DNA of 64,000 bases from Clusia tigrina (Eukaryota > Arthropoda > Insecta > Diptera > Clusiidae), in contig OV050030.1 of NCBI GenBank assembly GCA_920105625.2, positions 316,001,289 through 316,065,288 of the forward strand, in the 5' to 3' direction. The notes beneath the pieces are model-generated. The model ran no database searches, was not told where the DNA came from, and was given only the letters and a program-made list of their open reading frames with translations. This document shows, one piece after another, positions 21,746-31,380 of this stretch (positions are counted from its first letter, which is position 1; each line of letters begins with the position of its first letter). The position numbers and the translations under genes were made by a program.

Positions 21746-23066
21746 CGAGGTGTGATCAAAAAATAACCGTTATTTTCATCTTTTCGTGAGTTACGTATGT
21801 TCGATGTTCGGATTTTTTTTTTATGTTGGTACACATGTCTGTTATATATGTTGGCAATACTAACCATTTTGGATTCTCAGTTTGTTTTTGACAGATAAAA
21901 AGGTTAGTCGTGGTTTGGTGGGCTCTTCGATTTTGTACTATTCGAAAAAAATGGATCAAAGAAACTGTATTCAGTTTTGTGTAAAAAATGAAATTAAATG
22001 CGCAAGGACATTTGAAATGTTGACTATGGCCTTTGGCGAGTCTACTATGACCAGAACACAAGTTCAATTGTGGTATAACCGGTTTAAGGAAGGCCGAGAA
22101 GATGTCAATGACGATGCTCGTCCTGGTCGCCCGAGCACGTCAACAACTGATGAAACCATTGACGCACTGAAGAAAATGGTTTTGGATAATCGTCGAATCA
22201 CTATCAGAGAGGTTGCTGATGATGTTGGCGTATCATTCGGCTCATGCCAAGCAATTTTTACGGATGTTTTAGGCATGAAACGTGCGGCAGCGAAGATTGT
22301 TTCAAAATTGCTAAACTTTGAGCAAAAACAACGTCGCATGGACATCGCTCAGGAGCTGTTGAACATCGTCAACGACGATCCAGATTTCCTCAAAAAGATC
22401 ATAACTGGTGACGAATCGTGGGTGTATGGCTATGACATTGAAACCAAAGCCCAATCATCCCAATGGAAACGTCCAGATGAGCCAAGACCGAAAAAAGCAC
22501 GTCAAGTTCGGTCGAACGTAAAGGTTTTGCTGACAATTTTCGTTGATTGCAATGGCGTGGTGCATCATGAATTCTTGCCACAAGGTCGTACGGTCAACAA
22601 GGAATACTACCTTGAAGTTATGCGCCGTTTGCGAGAAGCAATTCGTCAGAAACGCCCAGAATTGTGGAAAAACCAATCATGGATTTTGCACCATGATAAC
22701 GCACCACCTCACACATCGATGCTTGTGCGTAATTTTTTGGCCAAAAACAAAACCGTTATTATGCCTCAACCACCGTATTCACCGGATTTGGCCCCCGCTG
22801 CCTTTTTCCTCTTTCCAAAACTGAAGACACCGATGAAAGGAAAGCGTTTTGCTACGATTGAGGAGATAAAAGAAAAATCGAAACAGGAGCTGTTGGCGAT
22901 ACCAAAAAAAGCGTTTCAGAAGTGTTTCGAGGATTGGAAAAAACGCTGGCATAAGTGTATTATATCTGAGGGGAATTACTTTGAAGGGGACAAGATTGTT
23001 GTTGATGAATAAATAAATAATTTTTGAAAAAATTTAAAATAACGGTTATTTTTTGATCAAACCTCG
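21746..23066 (+). mobile_element. mariner element, array copy 2
   Basis: Same 1,321-bp structure as copy 1, with TA flanks and the same terminal repeats, displaced by exactly 2,695 bp together with its surroundings. It therefore arose by tandem duplication and not by transposition. Confidence 0.95.
21951..23012 (+). CDS. mariner transposase, full length, D284A (copy 2)
   Basis: 353 residues, identical in protein sequence to copy 1 over this frame as far as I can compare; the DNA differs by a few silent changes. D154 and D249 are present and residue 284 is Ala (GCC at 22800-22802). The one protein difference to copy 1 in the neighbourhood (Val to Gly) lies upstream of the ATG. No intron or frameshift is visible. 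Confidence 0.93.
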   Translation: MDQRNCIQFCVKNEIKCARTFEMLTMAFGESTMTRTQVQLWYNRFKEGREDVNDDARPGRPSTSTTDETIDALKKMVLDNRRITIREVADDVGVSFGSCQAIFTDVLGMKRAAAKIVSKLLNFEQKQRRMDIAQELLNIVNDDPDFLKKIITGDESWVYGYDIETKAQSSQWKRPDEPRPKKARQVRSNVKVLLTIFVDCNGVVHHEFLPQGRTVNKEYYLEVMRRLREAIRQKRPELWKNQSWILHHDNAPPHTSMLVRNFLAKNKTVIMPQPPYSPDLAPAAFFLFPKLKTPMKGKRFATIEEIKEKSKQELLAIPKKAFQKCFEDWKKRWHKCIISEGNYFEGDKIVVDE

Positions 23067-23068
23067 TA

Positions 23069-24164
23069 CGCATACATATACATATACATATACACATACA
23101 CACTCTACACCCCAACAATGTAAATCGGTGACGGCAGCAGACAGTGCGTTTAGTTTGTGGGCCAACAATTTGTGAAATTTCATTGAAAATAATAGTTTGT
23201 ATACCAGAATTTGTGTAGAATCGGAGTTACATTGAGCAGGTATTTAATAAATAATTATTACTGAGGGGAAACTACGTTTTAAAAGAAATGCAAAATTCTG
23301 TGATTTTCGCATAAAAACGTACAATTAAGATCATTGTATAATTAAGCAAACAAACACAAAAGCTGTCGGTGTACAGTTTAAGTAAAAAATACAGACTTAT
23401 CCAATTTAACCACTTTATACGTAGTATTAATAATTTGAAGGGTTTGTGTACCTAATAAAAGTAAAAATACAGGATCGGATTATGAGTCACCAGCATTCGC
23501 CTGATTCGGGGCGTAAAAATCAGGAGGTAGGTACGAAAGTTCTAAATATGGGGCCAGTTCTCGAAGACCCATTCGGAAAGAACTCCAGAATGGCTCGCTC
23601 ATCGGATAGATTGGTGCCTGACGCTGGGCAAGATCGTTCAAGCTCGTCACATCCATGCATGGAGCATGTGCAAACGATGAGAAAGGCGAGCACGGGTGAT
23701 CCGGTCACCTTACAGGGCCAGAAACTGGAAAGCTGGCTTCTATGATGGGTGGCAACCCACGCGGCAGATCCATTCACCAGCCTATGTGGACCCTGGTCGA
23801 GACGTTACAAAATCTCTACCACAATGAAGAGAGGCATTGGCAGTGTAGAGGTAACGCTGTACAGGAGATCAGCGGAAGTACGCAACCTTCGCTATGGACA
23901 AAGTGTGCGCAGTCCGCGAAGCGCCTGCAGGAGTACAACATTAGTCCAAAGGCGACTGGGGGGCGAGGCACTACTGTAAACGCTCCCGCGGCCAAAAAGA
24001 GCGGTGGAACAATGCAACATCAGGGTCTAAAGCTGACGACTGAACCAGTGTTAAAGCCGGCTTCGAAAAAACTGGTGACGACGTAGAAATAACAGGCTAC
24101 GGCAGTGCCCCGACCCAATGCAGAATGGACAAAAGTGCAGAAGAAAATTAAGTCTAAAGGCAGG
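23069..24164 (+). pseudogene. R1/LOA-type leader and ORF1 start, unit 2
   Basis: Copy of 20374-21469 with a handful of substitutions (for example GTAGGTACG against GTAGTTATG near 23526, and CGCAGTCCG against CGCCGTCCG near 23910). Open pieces lie at 23482-23745, 23742-24086 and 23749-23979. Same interpretation and same doubts as in unit 1. Confidence 0.5.
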
Positions 24165-24225
24165 TGTTGGGGACCGTATTTGGTTGTTGTCGGGAACGTC
24201 CTCTTGCTGCTTGTCCTGCGCGTGT
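24165..24225 (-). repeat. Truncated errantivirus-type LTR end, unit 2/3 junction
   Basis: Second copy of the 61-bp LTR start, again joined by CC to TCGCGGTCGG of the next unit. Confidence 0.85.
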
Positions 24226-24440
24226 CCTCGCGGTCGGCAAGAGACTCCGCCACATTGTCCCCCGGTTCACACCGGTAAAATGAACGGCTGGCCACAGTTC
24301 GCATTACATATTCATATAGATATACATATGCATATATATACATATTCATATACATATACTTATAAATATACAAATACACACATATACATATACATATGCA
24401 AATCCATATACATAAACATATACATCTACATATACATATA

Positions 24441-25761
24441 CGAGGTGTGATCAAAAAATAACCGTTATTTTCATCTTTTCGTGAGTTACGTATGTTCGAT
24501 GTTCGGATTTTTTTTTTATGTTGGTACACATGTCTGTTATATATGTTGGCAATACTAACCATTTTGGATTCTCAGTTTGTTTTTGACAGATAAAAAGGTT
24601 AGTCGTGTTTTGGTGGGCTCTTCGATTTTGTACTATTCGAAAAAAATGGATCAAAGAAACTGTATTCAGTTTTGTGTAAAAAATGAAATTAAATGCGCAA
24701 GGACATTTGAAATGTTGACTATGGCCTTTGGCGAGTCTACTATGACCAGAACACAAGTTCAATTGTGGTATAACCGGTTTAAGGAAGGCCGAGAAAATGT
24801 CAATGACGATGCTCGTCCTGGTCGCCCGAGCACGTCAACAACTGACGAAACCATTGACGCACTGAAGAAAATGGTTTTGGATAATCGTCGAATCACTATC
24901 AGAGAGGTTGCTGATGATGTTGGCGTATCATTCGGCTCATGCCAAGCAATTTTTACGGATGTTTTAGGCATGAAACGTGCGGCAGCGAAGATTGTTTCAA
25001 AATTGCTAAACTTTGAGCAAAAACAACGTCGCATGGACATCGCTCAGGAGCTGTTGAACATCGTCAACGACGATCCAGATTTCCTCAAAAAGATCATAAC
25101 TGGTGACGAATCGTGGGTGTATGGCTATGACATTGAAACCAAAGCCCAATCATCCCAATGGAAACGTCCAGATGAGCCAAGACCGAAAAAAGCACGTCAA
25201 GTTCGGTCGAACGTAAAGGTTTTGCTGACAATTTTCGTTGATTGCAATGGCGTGGTGCATCATGAATTCTTGCCACAAGGTCGTACGGTCAACAAGGAAT
25301 ACTACCTTGAAGTTATGCGCCGTTTGCGAGAAGCAATTCGTCAGAAACGCCCAGAATTGTGGAAAAACCAATCATGGATTTTGCACCATGATAACGCACC
25401 ACCTCACACATCGATGCTTGTGCGTAATTTTTTGGCCAAAAACAAAACCGTTATTATGCCTCAACCATCGTATTCACCGGATTTGGCCCCCGCTGCCTTT
25501 TTCCTCTTTCCAAAACTGAAGACACCGATGAAAGGAAAGCGTTTTGCTACGATTGAGGAGATAAAAGAAAAATCGAAACAGGAGCTGTTGGCGATACCAA
25601 AAAAAGCGTTTCAGAAGTGTTTCGAGGATTGGAAAAAACGCTGGCATAAGTGTATTATATCTGAGGGGAATTACTTTGAAGGGGACAAGATAGTTGTTGA
25701 TGAATAAATAAATAATTTTTGAAAAAATTTAAAATAATGGTTATTTTTTGATCAAACCTCG
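24441..25761 (+). mobile_element. mariner element, array copy 3
   Basis: 1,321-bp mariner with TA flanks. The right terminal repeat has one extra substitution (AATAATGG instead of AATAACGG at about 25735). Confidence 0.95.
24646..25707 (+). CDS. mariner transposase, full length, D284A (copy 3)
   Basis: 353 residues, open from ATG to TAA. Compared with copies 1 and 2 it has two replacements: Asp51 to Asn (GRENVND) and Pro275 to Ser (QPSYSPD), the latter just before the YSPDL motif. D154 and D249 are kept and residue 284 is again Ala (GCC at 25495-25497). The extra replacements suggest little constraint on this copy since duplication, or a recent start of decay. Confidence 0.93.
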   Translation: MDQRNCIQFCVKNEIKCARTFEMLTMAFGESTMTRTQVQLWYNRFKEGRENVNDDARPGRPSTSTTDETIDALKKMVLDNRRITIREVADDVGVSFGSCQAIFTDVLGMKRAAAKIVSKLLNFEQKQRRMDIAQELLNIVNDDPDFLKKIITGDESWVYGYDIETKAQSSQWKRPDEPRPKKARQVRSNVKVLLTIFVDCNGVVHHEFLPQGRTVNKEYYLEVMRRLREAIRQKRPELWKNQSWILHHDNAPPHTSMLVRNFLAKNKTVIMPQPSYSPDLAPAAFFLFPKLKTPMKGKRFATIEEIKEKSKQELLAIPKKAFQKCFEDWKKRWHKCIISEGNYFEGDKIVVDE

Positions 25762-25763
25762 TA

Positions 25764-26829
25764 CGCATACATATACATATACATATACACATACACACTC
25801 TACACCCCAACAATGTAAATCGGTGACGGCAGCAGACAGTGCGTTTAGTTTGTGGGCCAACAATTTGTGAAATTTCATTGAAAATAATAGTTTGTATACC
25901 AGAATTTGTGTAGAATCGGAGTTACATTGAGCAGGTATTTAATAAATAATTATTACTGAGGGGAAACTACGTTTTAAAAGAAATGCAAAATTCTGTGATT
26001 TTCGCATAAAAACGTACAATTAAGATCATTGTATAATTAAGCAAACAAACACAAAAGCTGTCGGTGTACAGTTTAAGTAAAAAATACAGACTTATCCAAT
26101 TTAACCACTTTATACGTAGTATTAATAATTTGAAGGGTTTGTGTACCTAATAAAAGTAAAAATACAGGATCGGATTATGAGTCACCAGCATTCGCCTGAT
26201 TCGGGGCGTAAAAATCAGGAGGTAGGTACGAAAGTTCTAAATATAGGGCCAGTTCTCGAAGACCCATTCGGAAAGAACTCCAGAATGGCTCGCTCATCGG
26301 ATAGATTGGTGCCTGACGCTGGGCAAGATCGTTCAAGCTCGTCACATCCATGCATGGAGCATGTGCAAACGATGAGAAAGGCGAGCACGGGTGATCCGGT
26401 CACCTTACAGGGCCAGAAACTGGAAAGCTGGCTTCTATGATGGGTGGCAACCCACGCGGCAGATCCATTCACCAGCCTATGTGGACCCTGGTCGAGACGT
26501 TACAAAATCTCTACCACAATGAAGAGAGGCATTGGCAGTGTAGAGGTAACGCTGTACAGGAGATCAGCGGAAGTACGCAACCTTCGCTATGGACAAAGTG
26601 TGCGCAGTCCGCGAAGCGCCTGCAGGAGTACAACACTACTGTAAACGCTCCCGCGGCCAAAAAGAGCGGTGGAACAATGCAACATCAGGGTCTAAAGCTG
26701 ACGACTGAACCAGTGTTAAAGCCGGCTTCGAAAAAACTGGTGACGACGTAGAAATAACAGGCTACGGCAGTGCCCCGACCCAATGCAGAATGGACAAAAG
26801 TGCAGAAGAAAATTAAGTCTAAAGGCAGG
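25764..26829 (+). pseudogene. R1/LOA-type leader and ORF1 start, unit 3 (30-bp deletion)
   Basis: Copy of the unit 1 segment with an in-frame 30-bp deletion after GAGTACAACA at about 26636, removing ten codons of the 21047-type frame. The stretch is interrupted at 26829 by the complete LTR, so the LTR lies inside ORF1 of this element, in opposite orientation to it. Confidence 0.5.
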
Positions 26830-27251
26830 TGTTGGGGACCGTATTTGGTTGTTGTCGGGAACGTCCTCTTGCTGCTTGTCCTGCGCGTGTACCTGTAAAC
26901 CTAAATCACTCTTTTCAATAAACACTACATCACTTTTGGTTTAAAAACAACAAGAAGTTTATTCTTAAAATACCAGTTCTTATATACTATTTACGAAAAA
27001 CAATTACAGTCTACGTATTGACTTTTCTGGTATTCCAGTTACGCCTCTCGTCAGCTTGACTGCGGATCTGTGACACCCTAAAACTTTACATCATAATTAA
27101 TACATAAATACTATTCATTTACAATATTTGCACCCTAAAAATATGTGCTCTCTAAATGAATTTAATTGCGTAAAGTACACCAAATGTGTAATATTAGGAG
27201 CCGGTGCTGTGAGTCAACTACGCTTAGGAAGCTTGCTTCTAGCTCACAACA
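26830..27251 (-). repeat. 3' LTR of a second, diverged errantivirus-like element
   Basis: A 422-bp LTR, TGTTGGGGACC...CTCACAACA on the plus strand. It is recognisably related to the LTRs at 6526 and 17694 (shared islands: the CTTATATACTATTT region, TCTGGTATTCCAGTT, GGTGCTGTGAGTCAACTAC). The polypurine tract immediately to its right shows that it is the 3' LTR of a minus-strand element. Confidence 0.85.
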
Positions 27252-27268
27252 TCCCTCCCCTCTTTCTA
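27252..27268 (-). other. Polypurine tract of the second errantivirus-like element
   Basis: On the minus strand AGAAAGAGGGGAGGGA runs directly into the LTR start TGTTGTGAGC. This is the usual primer for plus-strand DNA synthesis in LTR elements and fixes the orientation. Confidence 0.85.
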
Positions 27269-29762
27269 AAAGAAGTTAGTGCAATTAACTTCCCCTAAAT
27301 CTCTACAATATTTTTCTTGCACTGTAAACAATTATGTGCATCTATTTACCTCTATAGTGCATGTATATAAATTGTTGTATTTATTTTTTTCTTAAAATCG
27401 CCTTATTTGGGTTCTATCACGTTTTTTTTTTCTTTTTTATTCTCTTCTTTTGCATATATATTTATTTTCTCCCGCTTTTCCTTTGTAGTTTTTTTTCGTT
27501 ACTTTATTTTTGTTCTTTTATTTTTATCTATCATTTTTTCTTATATTCCTCTTTTTTAATGTGGTCTTTTATTGACTCTTTCCTCATTGGCATATATACA
27601 AACATCTATACAATAACACAACTCTATTTTATACATAATATCTTATATCATACTGCGACCTCTGCTACGTGCTGGTCCAGTTGACGGCCGCTGTTGTCGG
27701 AGTGAAATCCCTCGATGAACTCTGCATACCTCTCCCTTTTTCTGGACCGGTACATAAAAAGATGATACAAGCTTGTGCGACTAGATGCGCTTCTGACGAA
27801 GTCAAAATAAATATTCGCTCAGTAAGTGACAGTGGATATTTACTTAGTTGGGTGAATCGCTATGAAGTTAGCCGATAAAGCATGGTTATGTAGTGCTTGA
27901 TCTTTTCGTGGTTAAAGCGATTTTTTGCGCCAGGAGATTATTCTGCGAAGCTAATTGAATGATGGTAGTTTTGGCTATTATTGTTGTTGTAGCAGATTAG
28001 AATTACGTAGTAACTTCGGGTTGTGGCTAAAATTTTCTCTTCCTCTTTCTAGACCATAATACAATATACATACTGACATATGTAATAATGGCATACGTAA
28101 TAAATGTAATTGGATTTTCTGTACGGACCACGTACATGTTAGTGTTCTTCATGCCATTTCGTCAGTTATGCAATTGCACTCAAGTATTATCAGTCTTTTA
28201 CTTGTCAGATAGAGACTCTTGTATTCAGCCGATACCATCTCAGTTTTTTCATAAGCTTAAATCGTAGTCATCTCGCACATGGGAAGTTGGAAACTCTTCC
28301 ACTCTTTTATATAAAAATGAATTCTCACTAATTTCGTTTTCATTTTCTTCCAACCAAAAATTATCTCTGAACATCATCGTTTCCAATCTCGTCCTTATTC
28401 CTTTGTGGCTTACTGATTACCCTTCTTCCACGTCTTCTCACTTCTTCTTATTCAGTTAGATTTTTTTTCGCTGCTCTTGCATTTCATCTACTAGTCTCCT
28501 GGATGTTGGTTAACCTCTTACTCTGCCTTTGACGCTGGAGGAAGTCCCTTCCCGGTTCATGCTGCACAAAATTGAACCATCCAGATGTCCTTGTCTGTTC
28601 ACCAACGCCTGAATACCTAAAAACCATACTTTTATACATGTATCGAACTTGCCGAGTTTGAATTATTCTTACTGGCTATTACATTTATTTCATTTTTAAT
28701 ATTCTTGCTAACGAAAATAGTAAATTTTATGTGTTATTTAAATTTATATATCGTATATCTAATACGTCTTAATAACCAAACTATAAATAAGTAATAAAAA
28801 CAGTTTTCTTTACAAATATTATTAATTAACTATGATAAAATTTTCTTTAAATTGATAGCGGCATCGAAATTTAAATTCTTCTCAATGAATATACATTTTA
28901 TAATAATTTGATTCATACATAACAATTATTTACTTATTAAATTACATGCCGCCCAAAAAAAACATGTTTATATCAATTCTGGGCAAAACTAGTTGCCCAT
29001 CTTACATAAGCGAGTATATAAAAGATAAACCCGCTCATGTGAAGAAATTGTCCATTGCATGACTGAACTATTCATTGCATATACTACTCTATATATTTAA
29101 ATTAACTACTAGCCTGGTATGTATATATCCATGAACAAGTGTATTTCCCTACAAAATGTTACCTGTTCTTACATGAATACGTACATGCATCCAAGGCATT
29201 TTATAAATAATTGCCACCGTTAAAATGTTGGCATCCTTGCTGTCAATCCTACCGTTATTACCTAATTCGGTATGGTAAGCTAAATATATTGTTCTAATTC
29301 AATATATATATACATTACTATTCCCCATACGCTAATTCCCTAAGCGATAAGCCGAAAAACCTATATATACTTACATATCGCCTGCTGCAGTATGTAAATC
29401 TCTGCAGATTCCCAATTTCCCATCGTATGTTTTCATATAATTACTTTTTTTAAAATATACGTTCGTACATTCACTCTGTGTCTTATACACGTATACTTAC
29501 TTTACCAGCGGTTCCGTTGCCTGGCGTTAACGCTTACGGGTCGAATTTCAGTGCATGAACTGCAGTATGTATGTATGTATATATTTTAAGCTTAAAAAAT
29601 ATTCTTCTCTATGGTGCATCATTTGTCTACAGTGCGTAATAAGCATATTTTCATTACGTCAATTTTAATCGCTGAGTTGTGTGTGTTATTTGATATACAC
29701 ACGTAAATGTTTACGTTGTTATTCTTGTATTTAAACTTGTAAAACACTGTTAACACATGTCT
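27269..29762 (-). other. Decayed interior of the second errantivirus-like element; no intact gene
   Basis: 27269-27650 is very T-rich on the plus strand, like the 3' UTR at 8063-8347. 27655-27675 shares a short stretch (TCTGCTACGTGC) with the env end of the first element (TCTGCTACCTGC at 8359). Beyond that I cannot align the roughly 2 kb to env or anything else. It is AT-rich with only short open frames, the best being 69 residues at 27669-27878 with no resemblance. It lies between the LTR and an integrase C-terminal fragment of the same orientation, which is why I assign it to this element. Confidence 0.4.
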
Positions 29763-29880
29763 TTAGTTGTGTCGTCTAATATGAAACAATTTCAATAAAT
29801 TATGTAGCTTTTTAATCTTGCCCTTAATTGTTACGACTGTTGTAACTGGGCTGCGGATTTCTGCTACTACATACGGACCT
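29763..29880 (-). pseudogene. Gypsy integrase C-terminal fragment
   Basis: About 35 residues (IGPYVVAEIRSPVTTVVTIK ... LHNLLKLFHI) match the C-terminal GPY-type domain of Gypsy integrases, including the one at 11785-11900 (GPYKVEKILGPVTTEV). Upstream on the minus strand the frame passes into 58-bp tandem repeats, so the rest of integrase has been lost or replaced. Confidence 0.65.
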
Positions 29881-30058
29881 ATCCGGACAGGTGAGAACAT
29901 AGACAGAAAAAGGAGTTTGTGGTTTTGACCAACACTCCCTGGGACACATACGCAACATAGACAGTGCCAGGAGTTTATAGTTTTGACCGACTCTCCCTGG
30001 GACACATAGGCAACACAAACAGAGCCAGGAGTCTATGGTTTTGACCGAATCTCCCTGG
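29873..30058. repeat. 58-bp tandem repeat, three imperfect copies
   Basis: The marker GACC(A/G)A..CTCCCTGG recurs at 29927, 29985 and 30043, a period of 58 bp. Each unit also holds an ACATAG/ACACAA stretch followed by GGAGT. Copies differ by a few substitutions. There are no spacers, so this is not a CRISPR array. Confidence 0.85.
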
Positions 30059-30094
30059 TCGCCAGGGTCGTGTACAGAAAATTACTACGCGGTG

Positions 30095-31297
30095 TGTTGT
30101 ATTATTCAAGTTTTCTTTATTTTATAGTCCTTTCTTATTACTAGGTGTAAGTGCTATAACAGAAATTATGGGTTTTATGGAGGCCGCTCCTGAAGTCGGT
30201 CCTGTGCCGTCCTGTCCCCAGTCTCAACGGTGGTGAATTGAAAAACCACTTCCACCGGTTTGACTTTGAGAAGCAAGTCCTGATTTGTAATGGAGGCGGA
30301 TTGAAAAACCCAGCGTTCGTAGCAAACGCAGTACTTCTGAGTGCCTACGAGTAGGTCCATGCCTTGAGTCTTTAGTTTCAACGGTGGTGGATTGACAAAC
30401 CACTTCCACCCTTCTAACTTTGACGAACAAGTTCTGGTTTACTATGAGAGTGGATAAAAATCCAGCATTCGTAGCAAATGCAGCGCTTGTGTGTGTGTGT
30501 GTCCGTTGGTTCTGATTGCTAATCTCGTGACGTCTATAAGGCAACGTTTCTTTAGAACTTACTCGAGCGAGAGACCGTATGTCTGGTTAGAGGCGCTGTT
30601 ATAGCCAACTGTTGAACCTATAGTTGTTGTTCCAGTCCCGCTGGCCGTTGCTCCGACTACTGCTTCCCGTTGCCAAAGCCAGTGCATTGTTGTTATTTTC
30701 CACTTGACCTTATGCGACCCTTAGCGATTTCCAAGAAAAGTCCGGCTGCTGTCAAGTGCGTAGTAGTTGCCGCGGCGCATTGTTGTTGTTGCACGCGCTG
30801 TTGTTGTTGTTGCACGCATGATTCCTTTCTGTTGGCGGTTAATATTATTTAAATTATCCACCAGCGTTTGAACATTATTTGTGTGTTTCTCCTTTGTGTT
30901 GTATCAGTGCCACTTGTGTGCACAGCGATCATTATGTCGTCGTCTCTTTTCTTTGCATTCCTCCCTTGTGTTGTTGTTGTACTATTTCCCGAGCTAACGC
31001 ACTCGGTAAATTCTGCCGTGTCTTGCTGTTGTAATTAAAGCACGATTAATCTTAGTCTGCTTGTAGGGGTGTTTCTGTTGTCCGTCCGTGCAAGCGGCTG
31101 GCTTGGGTTCGCTAACGCCGTCGGTGCATACCTCTTGTTGTAATCCACATGCAGTTTATTTTCTTTGTCTAACGCAAGCGGCTGGCTTGGCTTTGCCAAT
31201 GCTGTTGTTGACATTCCGCTTCCGTAGTTGTTGGTATACCAAGAACTTGTTTTATTATTATAGGTCACTTTAAACCGTATAACTCCAACAGAGAACA
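30095..31297. other. Candidate long LTR or untranslated region beside the BEL element
   Basis: The block begins TGTTGTATT and ends GAGAACA on the plus strand, i.e. with short inverted TGTT...AACA termini, and on the minus strand it carries AATAAA near its end (30116-30122). That fits the 3' LTR of the minus-strand BEL element to its right. Against this, no polypurine tract is seen at 31298-31320 and no second copy exists in the window. Inside are a 153-bp tandem repeat, GTT-rich runs (about 30780-30820) and a GCAAGCGGCTGGCTTGG motif at 31090 and 31174. No gene is supported. Confidence 0.3.
30225..30530. repeat. About 153-bp tandem repeat, two copies
   Basis: The motif CAACGGTGGTG(A/G)ATTGA.AAACCACTTCCACC begins at 30225 and 30379, and GTAGCAAA(C/T)GCAG occurs at 30319 and 30471. 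The copies are diverged but collinear. Confidence 0.8.
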
Positions 31298-31380
31298 CTT
31301 AGGTAGTTAAGGTGATTCTGATTCTTTATTTGCACTGTACAATTATTTATATAAATTTTATGCAGATTATGACAAATTGG

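Larger units (their letters stand above)
18838..26890. repeat. Three-copy tandem array, unit 2,695 bp
   Basis: Units start at 18838, 21533 and 24228 (spacing exactly 2,695) and the last ends at 26890. Each unit reads: tail of an RTE-like endonuclease, TATACA-type microsatellite, a complete mariner, another microsatellite, leader and ORF1 start of an R1/LOA-type element, and the first 61 bp of an LTR. The junctions read GCGCGTGT-CC-TCGCGGTCGG, with two extra bases between LTR and RTE text. Units 2 and 3 share several variants against unit 1. Unit 3 lacks 30 bp near 26636. Differences are otherwise few, so amplification is recent. Confidence 0.95.

Noticed and set aside
27669..27878. A 69-residue frame at the former env end
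   Set aside because: No recognisable motif, no homologue in the window and no support for a start; left as unassigned.
29873..30058. CRISPR-like repeat array
   Set aside because: The 58-bp units are contiguous with no spacers and sit in an insect retroelement context.
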